In this document: positions 15,866 through 25,349 of the stretch, piece by piece
Position numbering within the stretch: the first letter of the stretch is position 1
Layout: each line of letters begins with the position of its first letter
Assembly: GCA_902618485.1 (NCBI GenBank)
Contig: CACNAR010000006.1
Location: 22,903-86,902 of the forward strand
Source of the DNA: an uncultured Pelagibacteraceae bacterium
GTDB lineage: Bacteria; Pseudomonadota; Alphaproteobacteria; Pelagibacterales; Pelagibacteraceae
DNA: 64,000 nt
Direction of reading: 5' to 3'
Notes under the pieces: generated by a model
Seen by the model: the letters and a program-made list of their open reading frames with translations, nothing else
What the model was told of the DNA's origin: nothing
Database searches by the model: none
Translations under genes and position numbers: made by a program

Positions 15866-15950
15866 GGGGCGATGGCGGAATTGGTAGACGCGTCGGTCTT
15901 AGGAACCGATAGAGCAATCTGTGAAGGTTCGAGTCCTTTTCGCCCTACCA
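15866..15950 (+). tRNA. tRNA-Leu (UAG anticodon)
   Basis: The cloverleaf has a GGGGCGA acceptor strand pairing with TCGCCCT, an anticodon stem TCGGT/ACCGA with loop CTTAGGA (anticodon UAG, reading CUN), a long variable arm as expected for leucine, a TTCGAGT T-loop and an encoded CCA end. The 85-nt length fits a class II tRNA. The trigger factor gene starts 10 bases downstream, so tRNA 3-prime processing would set the 5-prime end of the tig message. Confidence 0.95.
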
Positions 15951-15960
15951 CATTTAAATT

Positions 15961-17394
15961 ATGAAAGTTACTGTTGAAAATAAAAAAGGTTTGAACAAGG
16001 ATGTAAAAGTTTTTGTCGATAAAAAGACAATGAATGTATACATGGATGAGAAATACGAAGAAATTAAAGGAACTGTTAATCTAAAGGGATTTAGACCTGG
16101 TAAGGTACCAAGAGAAATCTTAAAGAGACAGTTTGGCAAAGCTGTTTTTAGTGAGGTCTTAGACAAAGTCTTGAAGGAAACATCAACTAAAGCCTTGCAA
16201 GAAAATAAAATTAAACCAGCAGGTCAACCAAAACTAGATCTTAAAACTTATGGTGAAGATAAAGATTTAGAGTATATTTTATCTGTTACAGAGCTTCCAA
16301 AAGTTGAACTGAAATCGATAGAGAATATTAAGTTCGATGAGTATTCAGTTAAAATTGATCAAAAGGAAACTGACAAAAGAATAAATGATATTGCTAAAAA
16401 TCAACCAAACTTTAAAGAGGCCCCAGAAACAACTAAAGCAAGAAAAGGTGATTTAGTTGTTTTTGACTATGACGCATCAGTTGATGGAAAACCGTTTAAA
16501 GGCGGAGAAGGTAAAAATACTCAATTAACTTTAGGAAAAGATCTTTTCCTAAAAGGATTTGATCAACAGTTAATCGGAGTCAAAAAGGGTGATGAAAAAA
16601 TAGTAGATGCAACACTTCCTGAAAATTTTCCAGAAAAAGAATTTATTAATAAAAAAGCAAAATTTAAATGTACGATATCAGCAGTCAAAATTCCTGAAGA
16701 TGTAAAAATTGATGATCAGTTTGCCAAAAATCTAGGGGCAAAAGATCTTAATGATCTTAAGTCGTTAATAACAAAACAAATAAATGATGAATATAAAAAC
16801 TCGCTAGATCGTTTGACAAAAAACCAGATATTAAAAGAAATTGAAAAATTTAAGGTAAGCGAAATCCCAGAAAACTTACTTGAGGATGAAATAAAAATAC
16901 TTTCTCAAGGTATGTCCGAAGATGATGCAAAAAAAAGCAGAAAAAATTTTGAAGAGGTAGCAAAAAAAAGAATCAAGGTAGGATTAGTTTTGAATGAATT
17001 TGGTGAGCAAAATCAAATAAAAGTTACTGAACAAGAATTACAAGCTGAAGTTCAAAAACAAATTAGAATGATGCCAGGTCAGGAAAAAATGGTTATGGAA
17101 TTTTATAAAAAAAATCCAAATGCACTAGCGAGTTTAAGAGGAACTGTGTATGAGGAAAAAATTTTAAATATGATTAAAGAAAAGGCTAAACCTAACAAAA
17201 AAGAAATTTCCAAGGATGAGGCAGAAAAAATTTTAAAAGAATCTCAAAAACAACAGTTAGAGCAAGAACTTAAAGATCAAAGAAAACCTGAAAAAAAAGC
17301 TGATGTAAAAAAATCAGCAGACAATAAATCAAATCCAAAAGTCAAAAAAACTAAATCAGTAGCTAAAAAAACAAAAAAAGTTAGCAAAAAGTAA
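15961..17394 (+). CDS. tig: Trigger factor
   Basis: The 477-residue protein is trigger factor, the ribosome-bound chaperone and peptidyl-prolyl isomerase. The ribosome-docking signature GFRPGKVP lies at residues 43-50; the FKBP-type domain runs from about 165 to 245 ([22 protein letters not shown] begins it, quoted in parts: [17 protein letters not shown]); helical arms follow. It is longer than the E. coli protein (432) because of a lysine-rich tail after about residue 430, ending in repeated KKTK and KKVSKK units. Such basic tails are seen in other alphaproteobacteria and may add ribosome or RNA contacts. It is in the tRNA-Leu-tig-clpP-clpX-lon order, linking folding of nascent chains to proteolysis. 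Confidence 0.96.
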   Translation: MKVTVENKKGLNKDVKVFVDKKTMNVYMDEKYEEIKGTVNLKGFRPGKVPREILKRQFGKAVFSEVLDKVLKETSTKALQENKIKPAGQPKLDLKTYGEDKDLEYILSVTELPKVELKSIENIKFDEYSVKIDQKETDKRINDIAKNQPNFKEAPETTKARKGDLVVFDYDASVDGKPFKGGEGKNTQLTLGKDLFLKGFDQQLIGVKKGDEKIVDATLPENFPEKEFINKKAKFKCTISAVKIPEDVKIDDQFAKNLGAKDLNDLKSLITKQINDEYKNSLDRLTKNQILKEIEKFKVSEIPENLLEDEIKILSQGMSEDDAKKSRKNFEEVAKKRIKVGLVLNEFGEQNQIKVTEQELQAEVQKQIRMMPGQEKMVMEFYKKNPNALASLRGTVYEEKILNMIKEKAKPNKKEISKDEAEKILKESQKQQLEQELKDQRKPEKKADVKKSADNKSNPKVKKTKSVAKKTKKVSKK

Positions 17395-17426
17395 TCTCAA
17401 GTTGTATAAATAGAACGAATCAACTT

Positions 17427-18038
17427 ATGACAAATAAAATATTTGAACAAATGAGCAATCTCGTACCAATGGTTGTTGAACAATCAAATCGAGGTGAACG
17501 CGCTTATGATATTTATTCTAGGTTATTAAAAGAAAGAATAATTTTTTTAACAGGTCAAATAAATGATAATGTTGCATCGTTGGTAACTGCACAGTTATTA
17601 TTTTTAGAGGCTGAGAATCCAAAAAAAGAAATATATCTATACATAAATAGCCCAGGTGGATTAGTAACAGCTGGTTTAGGGATTTACGACACTATGCAAT
17701 ATGTTAAACCTGATATTTCAACTCTATGTATAGGTCAAGCAGCTTCAATGGGATCCTTTTTATTGTCTGCTGGAAAAAAAGGTAAAAGATTCTCTTTGCC
17801 AAATTCAAGAATAATGGTTCATCAACCTTCAGCTGGGTTTCAAGGGCAAGCAACAGACATAGAAATACATGCAAACGAGGTTTTATCATTAAAAAAAAGA
17901 TTAAATGAAATATATTCAAAACATACGGGTAAAACTGTCGATGAAATTAAAACTGCCTTAGAGAGAGATAATTTTATGACAGCCGACTCTGCTAAGTCTT
18001 TTGGTTTAATAGACGAAGTAGTAGAAAAGAGATCTTAA
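17427..18038 (+). CDS. clpP: ATP-dependent Clp protease proteolytic subunit
   Basis: The 203-residue protein is ClpP. The N-terminal [20 protein letters not shown] segment contains the short processed leader and the axial loop. The catalytic serine lies in [11 protein letters not shown] (about residue 107), and the histidine in MVHQPSAG (about 132); the aspartate follows in the handle region. ClpP forms a double heptamer that degrades proteins unfolded by ClpX, whose gene follows after 89 bases. The start is ATG, 32 bases after tig. A 6-bp inverted repeat (AAGTTG/CAACTT) frames the tig-clpP gap, with its right arm touching the start codon. Confidence 0.97.
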   Translation: MTNKIFEQMSNLVPMVVEQSNRGERAYDIYSRLLKERIIFLTGQINDNVASLVTAQLLFLEAENPKKEIYLYINSPGGLVTAGLGIYDTMQYVKPDISTLCIGQAASMGSFLLSAGKKGKRFSLPNSRIMVHQPSAGFQGQATDIEIHANEVLSLKKRLNEIYSKHTGKTVDEIKTALERDNFMTADSAKSFGLIDEVVEKRS

Positions 18039-18127
18039 AACACAAGATATTGAAATAGCAGTATTCCAAACTTGATTACTATGACTCATTTATAATAAGG
18101 TAAGTTATTGATTCGTTTTAAATTTTT

Positions 18128-19396
18128 ATGAACACAAATAATAAAAATATTCTTTACTGCTCTTTTTGTGGAAAGAGCCAGCACGAGGTGAGAAAATTAA
18201 TTGCTGGACCTACTGTCTTTATCTGTGATGAATGTGTTGAATTATGCATGGACATTATTAAAGAGGAGAGCAAGGACACTTTTGTAAAACATCAAGATGG
18301 ACTACCTTCTCCAAAGGAAATTTGTTCAGTTTTAGATGACTATGTTATAGGTCAAGCACATGCTAAGAAAGTTTTATCTGTAGCAGTTCATAATCATTAC
18401 AAAAGATTAAATTATGAGAATAAAACGAGTAAAAATGTAGAGCTCGCAAAATCAAATATACTTTTAGTTGGTCCAACTGGTTGTGGCAAAACTTTATTAG
18501 CACAAACACTTGCAAGAATTCTTGATGTACCTTTTACAATGGCAGATGCAACTACATTAACTGAAGCAGGATATGTCGGTGAGGATGTAGAAAATATAAT
18601 TTTAAAATTATTACAAGCTGCAGATTACAACGTTGAAAAAGCTCAAAGAGGAATTGTTTATATTGATGAAGTTGACAAAATAAGCAGAAAATCTGAAAAC
18701 CCTTCAATAACAAGAGATGTATCTGGTGAGGGTGTTCAGCAAGCTTTGTTAAAAATTATGGAAGGAACTGTTGCAAGCGTTCCACCACAAGGAGGAAGAA
18801 AACATCCTCAGCAAGAATTTTTGCAAGTAGACACTACAAATATTTTATTTATTTGTGGTGGAGCTTTCGCAGGCTTAGATAAAATTATATCTCAAAGAGA
18901 TAAAGGTACATCAATCGGCTTTGGGGCGGATGTAAAAAATACTCTAGATAAAAAAACAGGTGAATGGATGAAAGGTTTAGAACCAGAGGATCTTCTTAAA
19001 TATGGTTTAATCCCAGAATTTATCGGAAGGTTACCAATGATAGCAACATTAGAAGATCTTGATGAAAAATCTTTAATAAAAATATTACAAGAACCAAAGA
19101 ATTCATTGGTAAAGCAGTATCAAGAACTTTTTAAGCTAGATGGTGCTAAATTAACATTTAAAGATAATGCCTTAAAAGAAATTGCTCTAAAAGCAATTAG
19201 AAAAAAAACTGGAGCTAGAGGTTTAAGATCAATACTAGAAAATGTATTATTAAAAACTATGTATGACTTACCAAGTCAAGAAAATATTGAGGAAGTAATA
19301 ATTGATTCTTCTACTGTTAAAGGCCAGTCTCAACCAATTATAGTTCACTCAAAAACAGACAATAAATCCAAAACAAATAAGACAACAGCGGCGTAA
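18128..19396 (+). CDS. clpX: ATP-dependent Clp protease ATP-binding subunit ClpX
   Basis: The 422-residue protein is ClpX. It starts with a four-cysteine zinc-binding domain (CSFCGKS and CDECVELC, about residues 11-38), then an AAA+ domain with Walker A GPTGCGKT (about 117-124), Walker [11 protein letters not shown], the pore loop after GYVGEDVE, and the sensor segment [10 protein letters not shown]. It unfolds tagged or damaged substrates and feeds them to ClpP. The 89-base gap after clpP contains TATAAT at 18091-18096, which might be a -10 element, but I find no matching -35. The lon gene follows after 60 bases. Confidence 0.97.
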   Translation: MNTNNKNILYCSFCGKSQHEVRKLIAGPTVFICDECVELCMDIIKEESKDTFVKHQDGLPSPKEICSVLDDYVIGQAHAKKVLSVAVHNHYKRLNYENKTSKNVELAKSNILLVGPTGCGKTLLAQTLARILDVPFTMADATTLTEAGYVGEDVENIILKLLQAADYNVEKAQRGIVYIDEVDKISRKSENPSITRDVSGEGVQQALLKIMEGTVASVPPQGGRKHPQQEFLQVDTTNILFICGGAFAGLDKIISQRDKGTSIGFGADVKNTLDKKTGEWMKGLEPEDLLKYGLIPEFIGRLPMIATLEDLDEKSLIKILQEPKNSLVKQYQELFKLDGAKLTFKDNALKEIALKAIRKKTGARGLRSILENVLLKTMYDLPSQENIEEVIIDSSTVKGQSQPIIVHSKTDNKSKTNKTTAA

Positions 19397-19456
19397 TAGC
19401 CTTAATAAATAAGAAAAAGGTATTGCAAAATAAATTATAATATCCATATTTATATC

Positions 19457-21835
19457 ATGGACATTAAAATTTCATTACCACTATTACCATTAAGAGATAT
19501 TGTAGTTTTTCCATCAATGGTAATTCCGTTGTTTGTAGGAAGAGATAAATCCATATCTGCTTTGAACGAGGTTATGAAAAAAGAAAAAAAGATTATTTTA
19601 GTAACTCAAAAAAATTCTGAGATTGATGATCCAAAAAAAACTGACATATTTATGTATGGCTGTGAGGGAAGCATTCTTCAGCTATTAAAACTACCAGACG
19701 GGACTGTCAAAGTTTTAGTTGAGGGTGTAAAAAGAGTAAAAATTCTTGACTTTAAAGATAATGAGAAATTTATTACTTGCGATTATACACCTTACAATGA
19801 TTTATTAAATGAGGACGAAGATTTATATCCACTTGCGGTGACAGCTGTAAGAAGGTTAGAAAAATTAACTTCTATTAATAAAAAAATTTCAGGTGAAACT
19901 ATTAGTAATATTAAACAATTAAAAGACCCATCTCAAATAGCAGATAACATTGCTTCACATTTGACAGCATCAATTTCAGAAAAACAACAAATCTTTGAAA
20001 CAATTGATATTAAAAAAAGACTAAATGCAATTATCAAATTGATGGAAAATGAGACCAGTATTATTGGAGTTGAAAAAAGAATTAGAGGAAGAGTTAAAAC
20101 CCAAATGGAAAAAACTCAAAGGGAATATTATTTAAATGAGCAATTAAAGGCTATACAAAAAGAGCTTGGTGAGATTGAGGATGGCAAAGATGAAAGCACA
20201 AATTTAAATAAGGCTATTTTAAAATCTAAAATGCCTAAAGAAGTTGAAAAAAAATGTATGCAAGAATTAAAAAAATTAAAAAATATGAGCCCAATGTCTG
20301 CCGAAGCCACAGTTGTTAGAAATTATTTAGATTGGATGATAGATTTACCATGGCATAAAAAGAGTGAAGTAGATATAGATTTAAAAAAAGCTCTAAACAT
20401 TCTTGATAAAGATCATTTTGGATTAGAAAAAGTTAAAGAGAGAATAATAGAATTTTTAGCAGTTCAAAAAAGAATGGAAAAAATTAAAGGTCCAATTTTG
20501 TGTTTAGTTGGTCCTCCAGGTGTTGGCAAAACTTCGCTTGGTAAATCAATTGCAAAAGCTACCAACAGAGAGTTTGTCAGAATGTCGGTTGGTGGAATGA
20601 GAGATGAAGCTGAAATAAGGGGACATAGGAGAACTTACATTGGGTCATTGCCAGGTAAAATTATCCAGATGATGAAAAAAGCTGGAACTAAAAATCCTCT
20701 AATTTTATTGGATGAGATAGATAAGATTGGAAATGATTACAGAGGGGACCCATCCTCAGCTTTATTAGAAGCTTTAGATCCTGAACAAAACACAACATTT
20801 AATGATCATTATCTTGAAGTTGATTATGATTTGTCGGATGTAATGTTCGTGACAACAGCAAATACGTTAAATATTCTTCCACCACTTTTGGATAGAATGG
20901 AAGTAATAAGATTAGCTGGTTATACAGAGGATGAAAAAATAAGTATTGCCAATAAATTTCTTCTTCCCAAACAAATTAAAGATAATGGCGTTAAAGAAAA
21001 TGAAATGAAAATGGATGATGATATAATAAAAGAAATCATAAGAAGATATACGCGAGAGTCAGGGGTAAGAAACCTAGAAAGAGAAATTTCTAAAGTTGCA
21101 AGAAAAGTTGTTAAAAAAGTTGTTTCTGGAGAAGAAAAAGAGGTCAATGTTAATAATAAAAATTTGTCTGATTTTCTTGGAGTTCCAAAACATAAATTTG
21201 GTGAACTAGAAAATGACAATAAAGTTGGAATTGTTACTGGTTTAGCTTGGACTGAATATGGTGGTGAAATATTAAAAATTGAAACAGTAACAATGCCTGG
21301 AAAGGGTAGAATGCAAATTACCGGTAAGTTGGGAGATGTAATGCAAGAGTCGGTTAAAGCAGCTAAGTCTTTTGTAAGATCAAAATGTTTAGAATATGGA
21401 ATAATCCCACCGCTGTTTGAAAAGAAAGATTTTCATATTCATGTTCCCGAGGGTGCAACACCCAAAGATGGACCGTCTGCGGGAATTGCGATGGTAACAT
21501 CAATTGTTTCATCTATTACAACAATACCTGTTAGAAAAGATGTTGCAATGACTGGTGAAGTAACTTTGACAGGTCAAGTTTTACAAATTGGGGGTTTAAA
21601 AGAAAAATTATTGGCTGCGCATAGAGCTGGAATTAAACAAGTTTTAATTCCTAAAGAAAATGAGAAAGATTTAGTCGATATGCCAAAAAAAATAATTGAT
21701 GATATAAAAATTACCGTTGTAGATAATGCCGATGAAGTTCTAAAAATTGCTTTAACAAAAGAACTTAAAAAAACAGAATGGGTTGAGGTTGATATGTCTA
21801 AAAAAGATGACAAATCTCAGGCAAGTATTCAATAA
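19457..21835 (+). CDS. lon: ATP-dependent protease Lon
   Basis: The 792-residue protein is Lon (LonA). The N-terminal substrate-binding domain begins LPLLPLRDIVVFPSMVIPLF; the AAA+ domain has Walker A GPPGVGKTSLGK (about residues 352-363) and Walker B LILLDEIDKIG; the C-terminal protease domain has the catalytic serine S674 in PKDGPSAGIAM and the lysine K717 in GGLKEKLLAAHRAG. It degrades misfolded and short-lived regulatory proteins. Length and layout are complete. In many alphaproteobacteria hupB (HU) follows lon; here the next genes are a membrane microgene and a glycosyltransferase-like gene on the opposite strand. Confidence 0.97.
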   Translation: MDIKISLPLLPLRDIVVFPSMVIPLFVGRDKSISALNEVMKKEKKIILVTQKNSEIDDPKKTDIFMYGCEGSILQLLKLPDGTVKVLVEGVKRVKILDFKDNEKFITCDYTPYNDLLNEDEDLYPLAVTAVRRLEKLTSINKKISGETISNIKQLKDPSQIADNIASHLTASISEKQQIFETIDIKKRLNAIIKLMENETSIIGVEKRIRGRVKTQMEKTQREYYLNEQLKAIQKELGEIEDGKDESTNLNKAILKSKMPKEVEKKCMQELKKLKNMSPMSAEATVVRNYLDWMIDLPWHKKSEVDIDLKKALNILDKDHFGLEKVKERIIEFLAVQKRMEKIKGPILCLVGPPGVGKTSLGKSIAKATNREFVRMSVGGMRDEAEIRGHRRTYIGSLPGKIIQMMKKAGTKNPLILLDEIDKIGNDYRGDPSSALLEALDPEQNTTFNDHYLEVDYDLSDVMFVTTANTLNILPPLLDRMEVIRLAGYTEDEKISIANKFLLPKQIKDNGVKENEMKMDDDIIKEIIRRYTRESGVRNLEREISKVARKVVKKVVSGEEKEVNVNNKNLSDFLGVPKHKFGELENDNKVGIVTGLAWTEYGGEILKIETVTMPGKGRMQITGKLGDVMQESVKAAKSFVRSKCLEYGIIPPLFEKKDFHIHVPEGATPKDGPSAGIAMVTSIVSSITTIPVRKDVAMTGEVTLTGQVLQIGGLKEKLLAAHRAGIKQVLIPKENEKDLVDMPKKIIDDIKITVVDNADEVLKIALTKELKKTEWVEVDMSKKDDKSQASIQ

Positions 21836-21850
21836 TATTTATATAGATAT

Positions 21851-21970
21851 ATGGAATTGGCATTATTTCTTTTAATCTCTTTATTTGTTATTTATTACCT
21901 ATTTAGACCGACCTCTAAAGAAGAAGAAGATAATTTTAACTCCAAAAATAATTGGAGAGGTGGTTTTTAA
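21851..21970 (+). CDS. Membrane microprotein with LFRPxSK motif (39 aa), copy 2
   Basis: An ATG frame 15 bases after lon encodes 39 residues: one hydrophobic span (LALFLLISLFVIYYLF) followed by RPTSKEEEDNFNSKNNWRGG and a final phenylalanine. It resembles the product of 2022..2138 (RPFSKKELDRYNNKNWPDMH after a similar span), so a conserved single-pass peptide with an RPxSKxExDxxNxKNxW-like tail is likely. The position suggests co-transcription with lon. Its stop lies 5 bases from the stop of the convergent TPR/glycosyltransferase gene. I know no characterised family with this signature. Confidence 0.6.
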   Translation: MELALFLLISLFVIYYLFRPTSKEEEDNFNSKNNWRGGF

Positions 21971-21975
21971 ATAGA

Positions 21976-23433
21976 TCATAGGTTTTTTAAATTTAGAGAA
22001 ACTTTATCAATAACACTTTTCCATTCATTAAATCTGTCTTGTTTAAAGTACTTGGCTGTTGGATACCTTAATGATTTTTTTTTATTAAAAGGAAATAGAA
22101 ATGCAGGATTTTTCCTTAATAATATCCAAGTTTCTATACCTGTAGCACACGATATATGAGCAATGCTTGTATCGATCGTAATCGTTAAATCTAAATTACA
22201 ACATAAGGCACTAGTGTTAGAAAAATTCATTTCATCACCAAGATAATAAAACACATTATTGTATTTGTTTAACTTTTTTTTTTCTTTATCGTCATATTCA
22301 TTATGTAAACAATAAAAATTTAGATTTTGATTTTGATCAAATAGCTGAGAAATTTTTTCCAGGTTTATTGATCTTGTTTTTTTTGTATTATCAATCCCAC
22401 CTTTCCATGAAATTCCTATATTCTTTTTTTTTTTAGATATAATTTTGCCCCAATTAGTTACAAGGCTTTTTTCTGGAGCCAATTCATATCTTATCTTTTG
22501 AATATTCTTTTCATCAATATCCAAATAATAGGGTAAACTTAGAAGAGAAATAGAAAAATCAAATTTTGGTAAATTGGCCTCATCAGAAATAATTGTTATT
22601 TTTTTATTAACATTCTTAAAAAGATCTTTTAACGACTTTTGAATTAGAAAAACTACTTTAATATTCTTTTTAATTAATTGGTTTAAACAACCAAAAAAAT
22701 AAACAGTATCACCTAATCCCTGTTCATTAAAAACTAAAAGTGTTTTACCTGATATATCTTGATTTTTTTTCCAAGTTTCTACACCAAAATTTCTTTTTCG
22801 ATTTTTAAATTCTGGGGTTAACCATCTGTACTCATAATCTCTTAAACCATCTTTATAATTTCCTGATTTAACTAATAACAAGGATCTATTTAATAAGGTT
22901 TTTGGAAAATCATCTAATATATCTCTTTTTTTAGCTTCATTAATAATTAGATTATATGCTTTTAATGAAAATCTGAATTTTCCAAATTCTTCAAGTATGT
23001 TTCCAATGTTATGTAATGAGAGTAAAAAATCTTTGTTCAATTTGTAAGATTTAATATATAATTTTAATGATTTTTTATAGTCTAGTAATTTGGAATATAA
23101 ATTTCCTAATTGATAATAAGCTATATACTGTAAATTTGTTTTTATTTTAAGCGCATCATTTAAACACTGAATTGCCTGTGTTATATTTCCTTTTTTTTCT
23201 ATTAATTTACTTTTATTTATAAATGATGGGAAATAATTTGGATCAATTTCAATAGAAAAATCATAAAATTTTATAGCTAAATCTATTTTATTCATTTTTT
23301 CTAAAATAATTGCAGCATTAAGATATGACTTGGGATCTTTTATTTCAGACAATATTGATACAGCCTCATCAATCTTATTTTCTCTAATTTTGATTATAGC
23401 TAAGTTTTTTTTTTCTAAATTATTATCGCTCAT
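21976..23433 (-). CDS. TPR-repeat protein with glycosyltransferase-like C-terminal domain
   Basis: The 485-residue protein has tandem TPR-like helical repeats over about residues 1-175 (for example AIKFYDFSIEIDPNYFPSFI, YYQLGNLYSKLLDYKKSLKL, LHNIGNILEEFGKFRFSLKA). The C-terminal half looks like a GT-B fold of the GT9/GT41-like group: FNEQGLGDTVYFFGCL at its start, NIGISWKGGIDNTKKTRSI in the middle and DLTITIDTSIAHISCATGI near the end. Similar TPR-glycosyltransferase proteins in marine bacteria are assigned to protein or surface glycosylation, but the acceptor is unknown. It is on the opposite strand to everything around it, between lon and tRNA-Val, a typical site for a later insertion. Confidence 0.75.
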   Translation of the reverse strand: MSDNNLEKKNLAIIKIRENKIDEAVSILSEIKDPKSYLNAAIILEKMNKIDLAIKFYDFSIEIDPNYFPSFINKSKLIEKKGNITQAIQCLNDALKIKTNLQYIAYYQLGNLYSKLLDYKKSLKLYIKSYKLNKDFLLSLHNIGNILEEFGKFRFSLKAYNLIINEAKKRDILDDFPKTLLNRSLLLVKSGNYKDGLRDYEYRWLTPEFKNRKRNFGVETWKKNQDISGKTLLVFNEQGLGDTVYFFGCLNQLIKKNIKVVFLIQKSLKDLFKNVNKKITIISDEANLPKFDFSISLLSLPYYLDIDEKNIQKIRYELAPEKSLVTNWGKIISKKKKNIGISWKGGIDNTKKTRSINLEKISQLFDQNQNLNFYCLHNEYDDKEKKKLNKYNNVFYYLGDEMNFSNTSALCCNLDLTITIDTSIAHISCATGIETWILLRKNPAFLFPFNKKKSLRYPTAKYFKQDRFNEWKSVIDKVSLNLKNL

Positions 23434-23524
23434 TTATTTATCTTTAAAGATAACTATATGCTTATATTAATTATATTTTATTATTATAAATTATTTTATA
23501 GGCATTTTTTAGGACTAATAGAAC

Positions 23525-23552
23525 TTGACGTAATTGTACTAAAAGATATAAA
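23525..23552 (+). promoter_or_regulatory. Probable sigma-70 promoter of the tRNA-Val/tRNA-Asp unit
   Basis: TTGACG (-35) and TATAAA (-10) are separated by 16 bases; the -10 ends 19 bases before the tRNA-Val 5-prime end. Confidence 0.6.
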
Positions 23553-23571
23553 ACACAATGTTTTTGGTAAG

Positions 23572-23647
23572 GGGCGGTTAGCTCAGTTGGTAGAGCATCT
23601 CGTTTACACCGAGGGGGTCAAAGGTTCGAGTCCTTTACTGCCCACCA
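23572..23647 (+). tRNA. tRNA-Val (UAC anticodon)
   Basis: The acceptor GGGCGGT pairs with ACTGCCC (one G-U pair); the D arm is GCTCAGTTGGTAGAGC; the anticodon loop TTTACAC gives anticodon UAC; the T arm is AAAGG/TTCGAGT/CCTTT; CCA is encoded. The length is 76 nt. tRNA-Asp follows after 15 bases. Confidence 0.96.
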
Positions 23648-23662
23648 AAATGAATCATGAGT

Positions 23663-23739
23663 GGGGGTGTAGCTCAGTTGGTTAGAGCGATCGCCTGTCA
23701 CGCGATAGGTCGAGGGTTCGAGTCCCTTCACTCCCGCCA
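23663..23739 (+). tRNA. tRNA-Asp (GUC anticodon)
   Basis: The acceptor GGGGGTG pairs with CACTCCC (one G-U pair); the anticodon stem ATCGC/GCGAT encloses loop CTGTCAC (anticodon GUC); the T arm is GAGGG/TTCGAGT/CCCTT; the discriminator is G and CCA is encoded. The length is 77 nt. It is probably co-transcribed with tRNA-Val. Confidence 0.96.
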
Positions 23740-23756
23740 CTTAAACAAATTAACAC

Positions 23757-23771
23757 TGATAATTGTTATCA
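23757..23771. promoter_or_regulatory. Palindrome upstream of nuoA (possible operator)
   Basis: TGATAATTGTTATCA is a perfect 6-bp inverted repeat around TTG, 18 bases after tRNA-Asp and 75 bases before nuoA. TTGTTA inside it could be a -35 element, with TCTAAA 17 bases further as a weak -10. It could be a regulator site for the nuo operon or a short hairpin trailing the tRNA. Confidence 0.4.
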
Positions 23772-23845
23772 TTTAGGCCATATATTCTAAATAATGTGAC
23801 CTAACACCACTTCATCTGCCCACAAAAAATGATATATATTCCATC

Positions 23846-24214
23846 ATGACTGCGGAATTTTTAAAAGATTATTTGCCTATAATTCTGTTTTTAGTAATTG
23901 CACTTGGTTTGAGTTGTGCATTTATAGTGATAAATTTTATATTATCACCAAAAAACCCAGATCCAGAAAAACTATCAGCTTACGAGTGTGGATTCGAACC
24001 TTTTCAAGATTCAAGAATGGAATTTGACGTACGGTTTTATTTAGTTGCAATACTCTTTATAATTTTTGATTTAGAAATTGCATTTCTTTTTCCGTGGGCA
24101 ATATCGCTGGGTAATATTGGTTTATTAGGTTTTACATCAATGATGATTTTTTTATTCATATTAACGATTGGTTTTATTTATGAGTGGAAAAAGGGTGCAT
24201 TAGACTGGGAATAA
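23846..24214 (+). CDS. nuoA: NADH-quinone oxidoreductase subunit A
   Basis: The 122-residue protein is the small membrane subunit NuoA, with three hydrophobic helices. The loop between helices 1 and 2 has the conserved [20 protein letters not shown] segment (about residues 46-65), whose cysteine sits near the quinone entry. The end [13 protein letters not shown] is also typical. It is the first gene of a complete 14-gene complex I operon. A 106-base gap separates it from tRNA-Asp and contains the palindrome at 23757..23771. Confidence 0.96.
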   Translation: MTAEFLKDYLPIILFLVIALGLSCAFIVINFILSPKNPDPEKLSAYECGFEPFQDSRMEFDVRFYLVAILFIIFDLEIAFLFPWAISLGNIGLLGFTSMMIFLFILTIGFIYEWKKGALDWE

Positions 24215-24226
24215 TATTTTTATCAA

Positions 24227-24742
24227 ATGAATAATAAGTTAGATCAAGTACCTGAGGAATTTAAACAACTTGCTAAAGACTTTAGCGATAATGGATTTAT
24301 AACTACTTCATTAGAAAATTTAGTAAACTGGTCGAGATCAGGATCATTGCATTGGATGACATTTGGTTTAGCTTGTTGTGCTGTTGAAATGATGCAAACC
24401 GCAATGCCAAGATATGATCTTGAAAGATTTGGAGCAGCTCCAAGAGGATCACCTAGGCAATCCGATGTTATGATTGTAGCAGGAACACTAACAAATAAAA
24501 TGGCTCCCGCATTGAGAAAAGTATATGATCAGATGCCTGAACCCAGATATGTAATATCGATGGGTAGTTGTGCAAATGGTGGAGGTTATTATCATTACTC
24601 ATATTCTGTTGTCAGAGGTTGTGATCGTATCGTGCCGGTTGATGTTTATGTACCAGGTTGTCCGCCTTCTGCTGAGGCATTGTTATACGGAATAATGCAA
24701 TTACAAAAAAAAATTAGAAACAAGGGTTCCTTTAATAGATAA
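24227..24742 (+). CDS. nuoB: NADH-quinone oxidoreductase subunit B
   Basis: The 171-residue protein is NuoB, which carries the N2 iron-sulfur cluster that passes electrons to quinone. The tandem cysteines are in LACCAVEMM (about residues 49-57), and the other ligands are in [15 protein letters not shown] and [14 protein letters not shown]. It is peripheral, at the interface with the membrane arm. It is 12 bases after nuoA and 1 base before nuoC, in the standard alphaproteobacterial order. Confidence 0.97.
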   Translation: MNNKLDQVPEEFKQLAKDFSDNGFITTSLENLVNWSRSGSLHWMTFGLACCAVEMMQTAMPRYDLERFGAAPRGSPRQSDVMIVAGTLTNKMAPALRKVYDQMPEPRYVISMGSCANGGGYYHYSYSVVRGCDRIVPVDVYVPGCPPSAEALLYGIMQLQKKIRNKGSFNR

Positions 24743-24743
24743 A

Positions 24744-25349
24744 ATGAAAAATTTAATTGATTTAGAAAAAAAAATAAATTCTGAACTGACTACAAAGATA
24801 AATAAAACTAAGATTAAACATAACCAAATTTATATTGAAATCGATAAAGAGGATTTAATTGATGTTTTACTATTTGTTAAAACAAATAAAGATACAAAAT
24901 TTAGACAACTGATAGATATCACTGTTGTAGACTATCCGGAGGAATTACAAAGGTTTAAAATTGTATATTTACTTTTAAGTCATGAGTTTAATCAAAGAAT
25001 GATTTTAAGTTATTTTATAAATGAAAAAGAAGTTATATCTTCTATAACATCAATTTTTCCATCAGCAAATTGGATGGAAAGAGAAGTTTTTGATATGTAT
25101 GGTGTAAATTTTAAAGATCATCCTGATCTAAGAAGAATACTTACAGATTATGGTTTTGAAGGTCATCCTTTAAGAAAAGATTTTCCTTTAACTGGTCATA
25201 TAGAGTCAAGGTATAGTGAAGAACAAAAAAAAGTTATTAACGAGCCAGTAAAATTAGAACAGAATTACAGAAATTTTGATTATGAAAGTCCATGGGAAGG
25301 AACAAAATATATTAAAGAACAAGTAAACACAGATGACAAAAAAAATTAA
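24744..25349 (+). CDS. nuoC: NADH-quinone oxidoreductase subunit C
   Basis: The 201-residue protein is NuoC, a structural subunit of the peripheral arm next to NuoD. The C-terminal signature [20 protein letters not shown] (about residues 112-131), followed by [20 protein letters not shown], is diagnostic for the 30-kDa subunit family. NuoC and NuoD are separate here, unlike the fused NuoCD of enterobacteria. The last 17 bases overlap the nuoD start. Confidence 0.96.
   Translation: MKNLIDLEKKINSELTTKINKTKIKHNQIYIEIDKEDLIDVLLFVKTNKDTKFRQLIDITVVDYPEELQRFKIVYLLLSHEFNQRMILSYFINEKEVISSITSIFPSANWMEREVFDMYGVNFKDHPDLRRILTDYGFEGHPLRKDFPLTGHIESRYSEEQKKVINEPVKLEQNYRNFDYESPWEGTKYIKEQVNTDDKKN

Noticed and set aside
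15732..15917. 61-codon minus-strand frame across tRNA-Leu
   Set aside because: It runs through the anticodon and D arms of a well-formed tRNA and has no protein-like pattern.
18091..18096. TATAAT before clpX as a promoter
   Set aside because: No acceptable -35 element lies at 16-18 bases; it may be chance in AT-rich DNA.
23458..23685. 75-codon plus-strand frame
   Set aside because: It covers tRNA-Val and part of tRNA-Asp; the sequence is explained by the tRNAs and their promoter.
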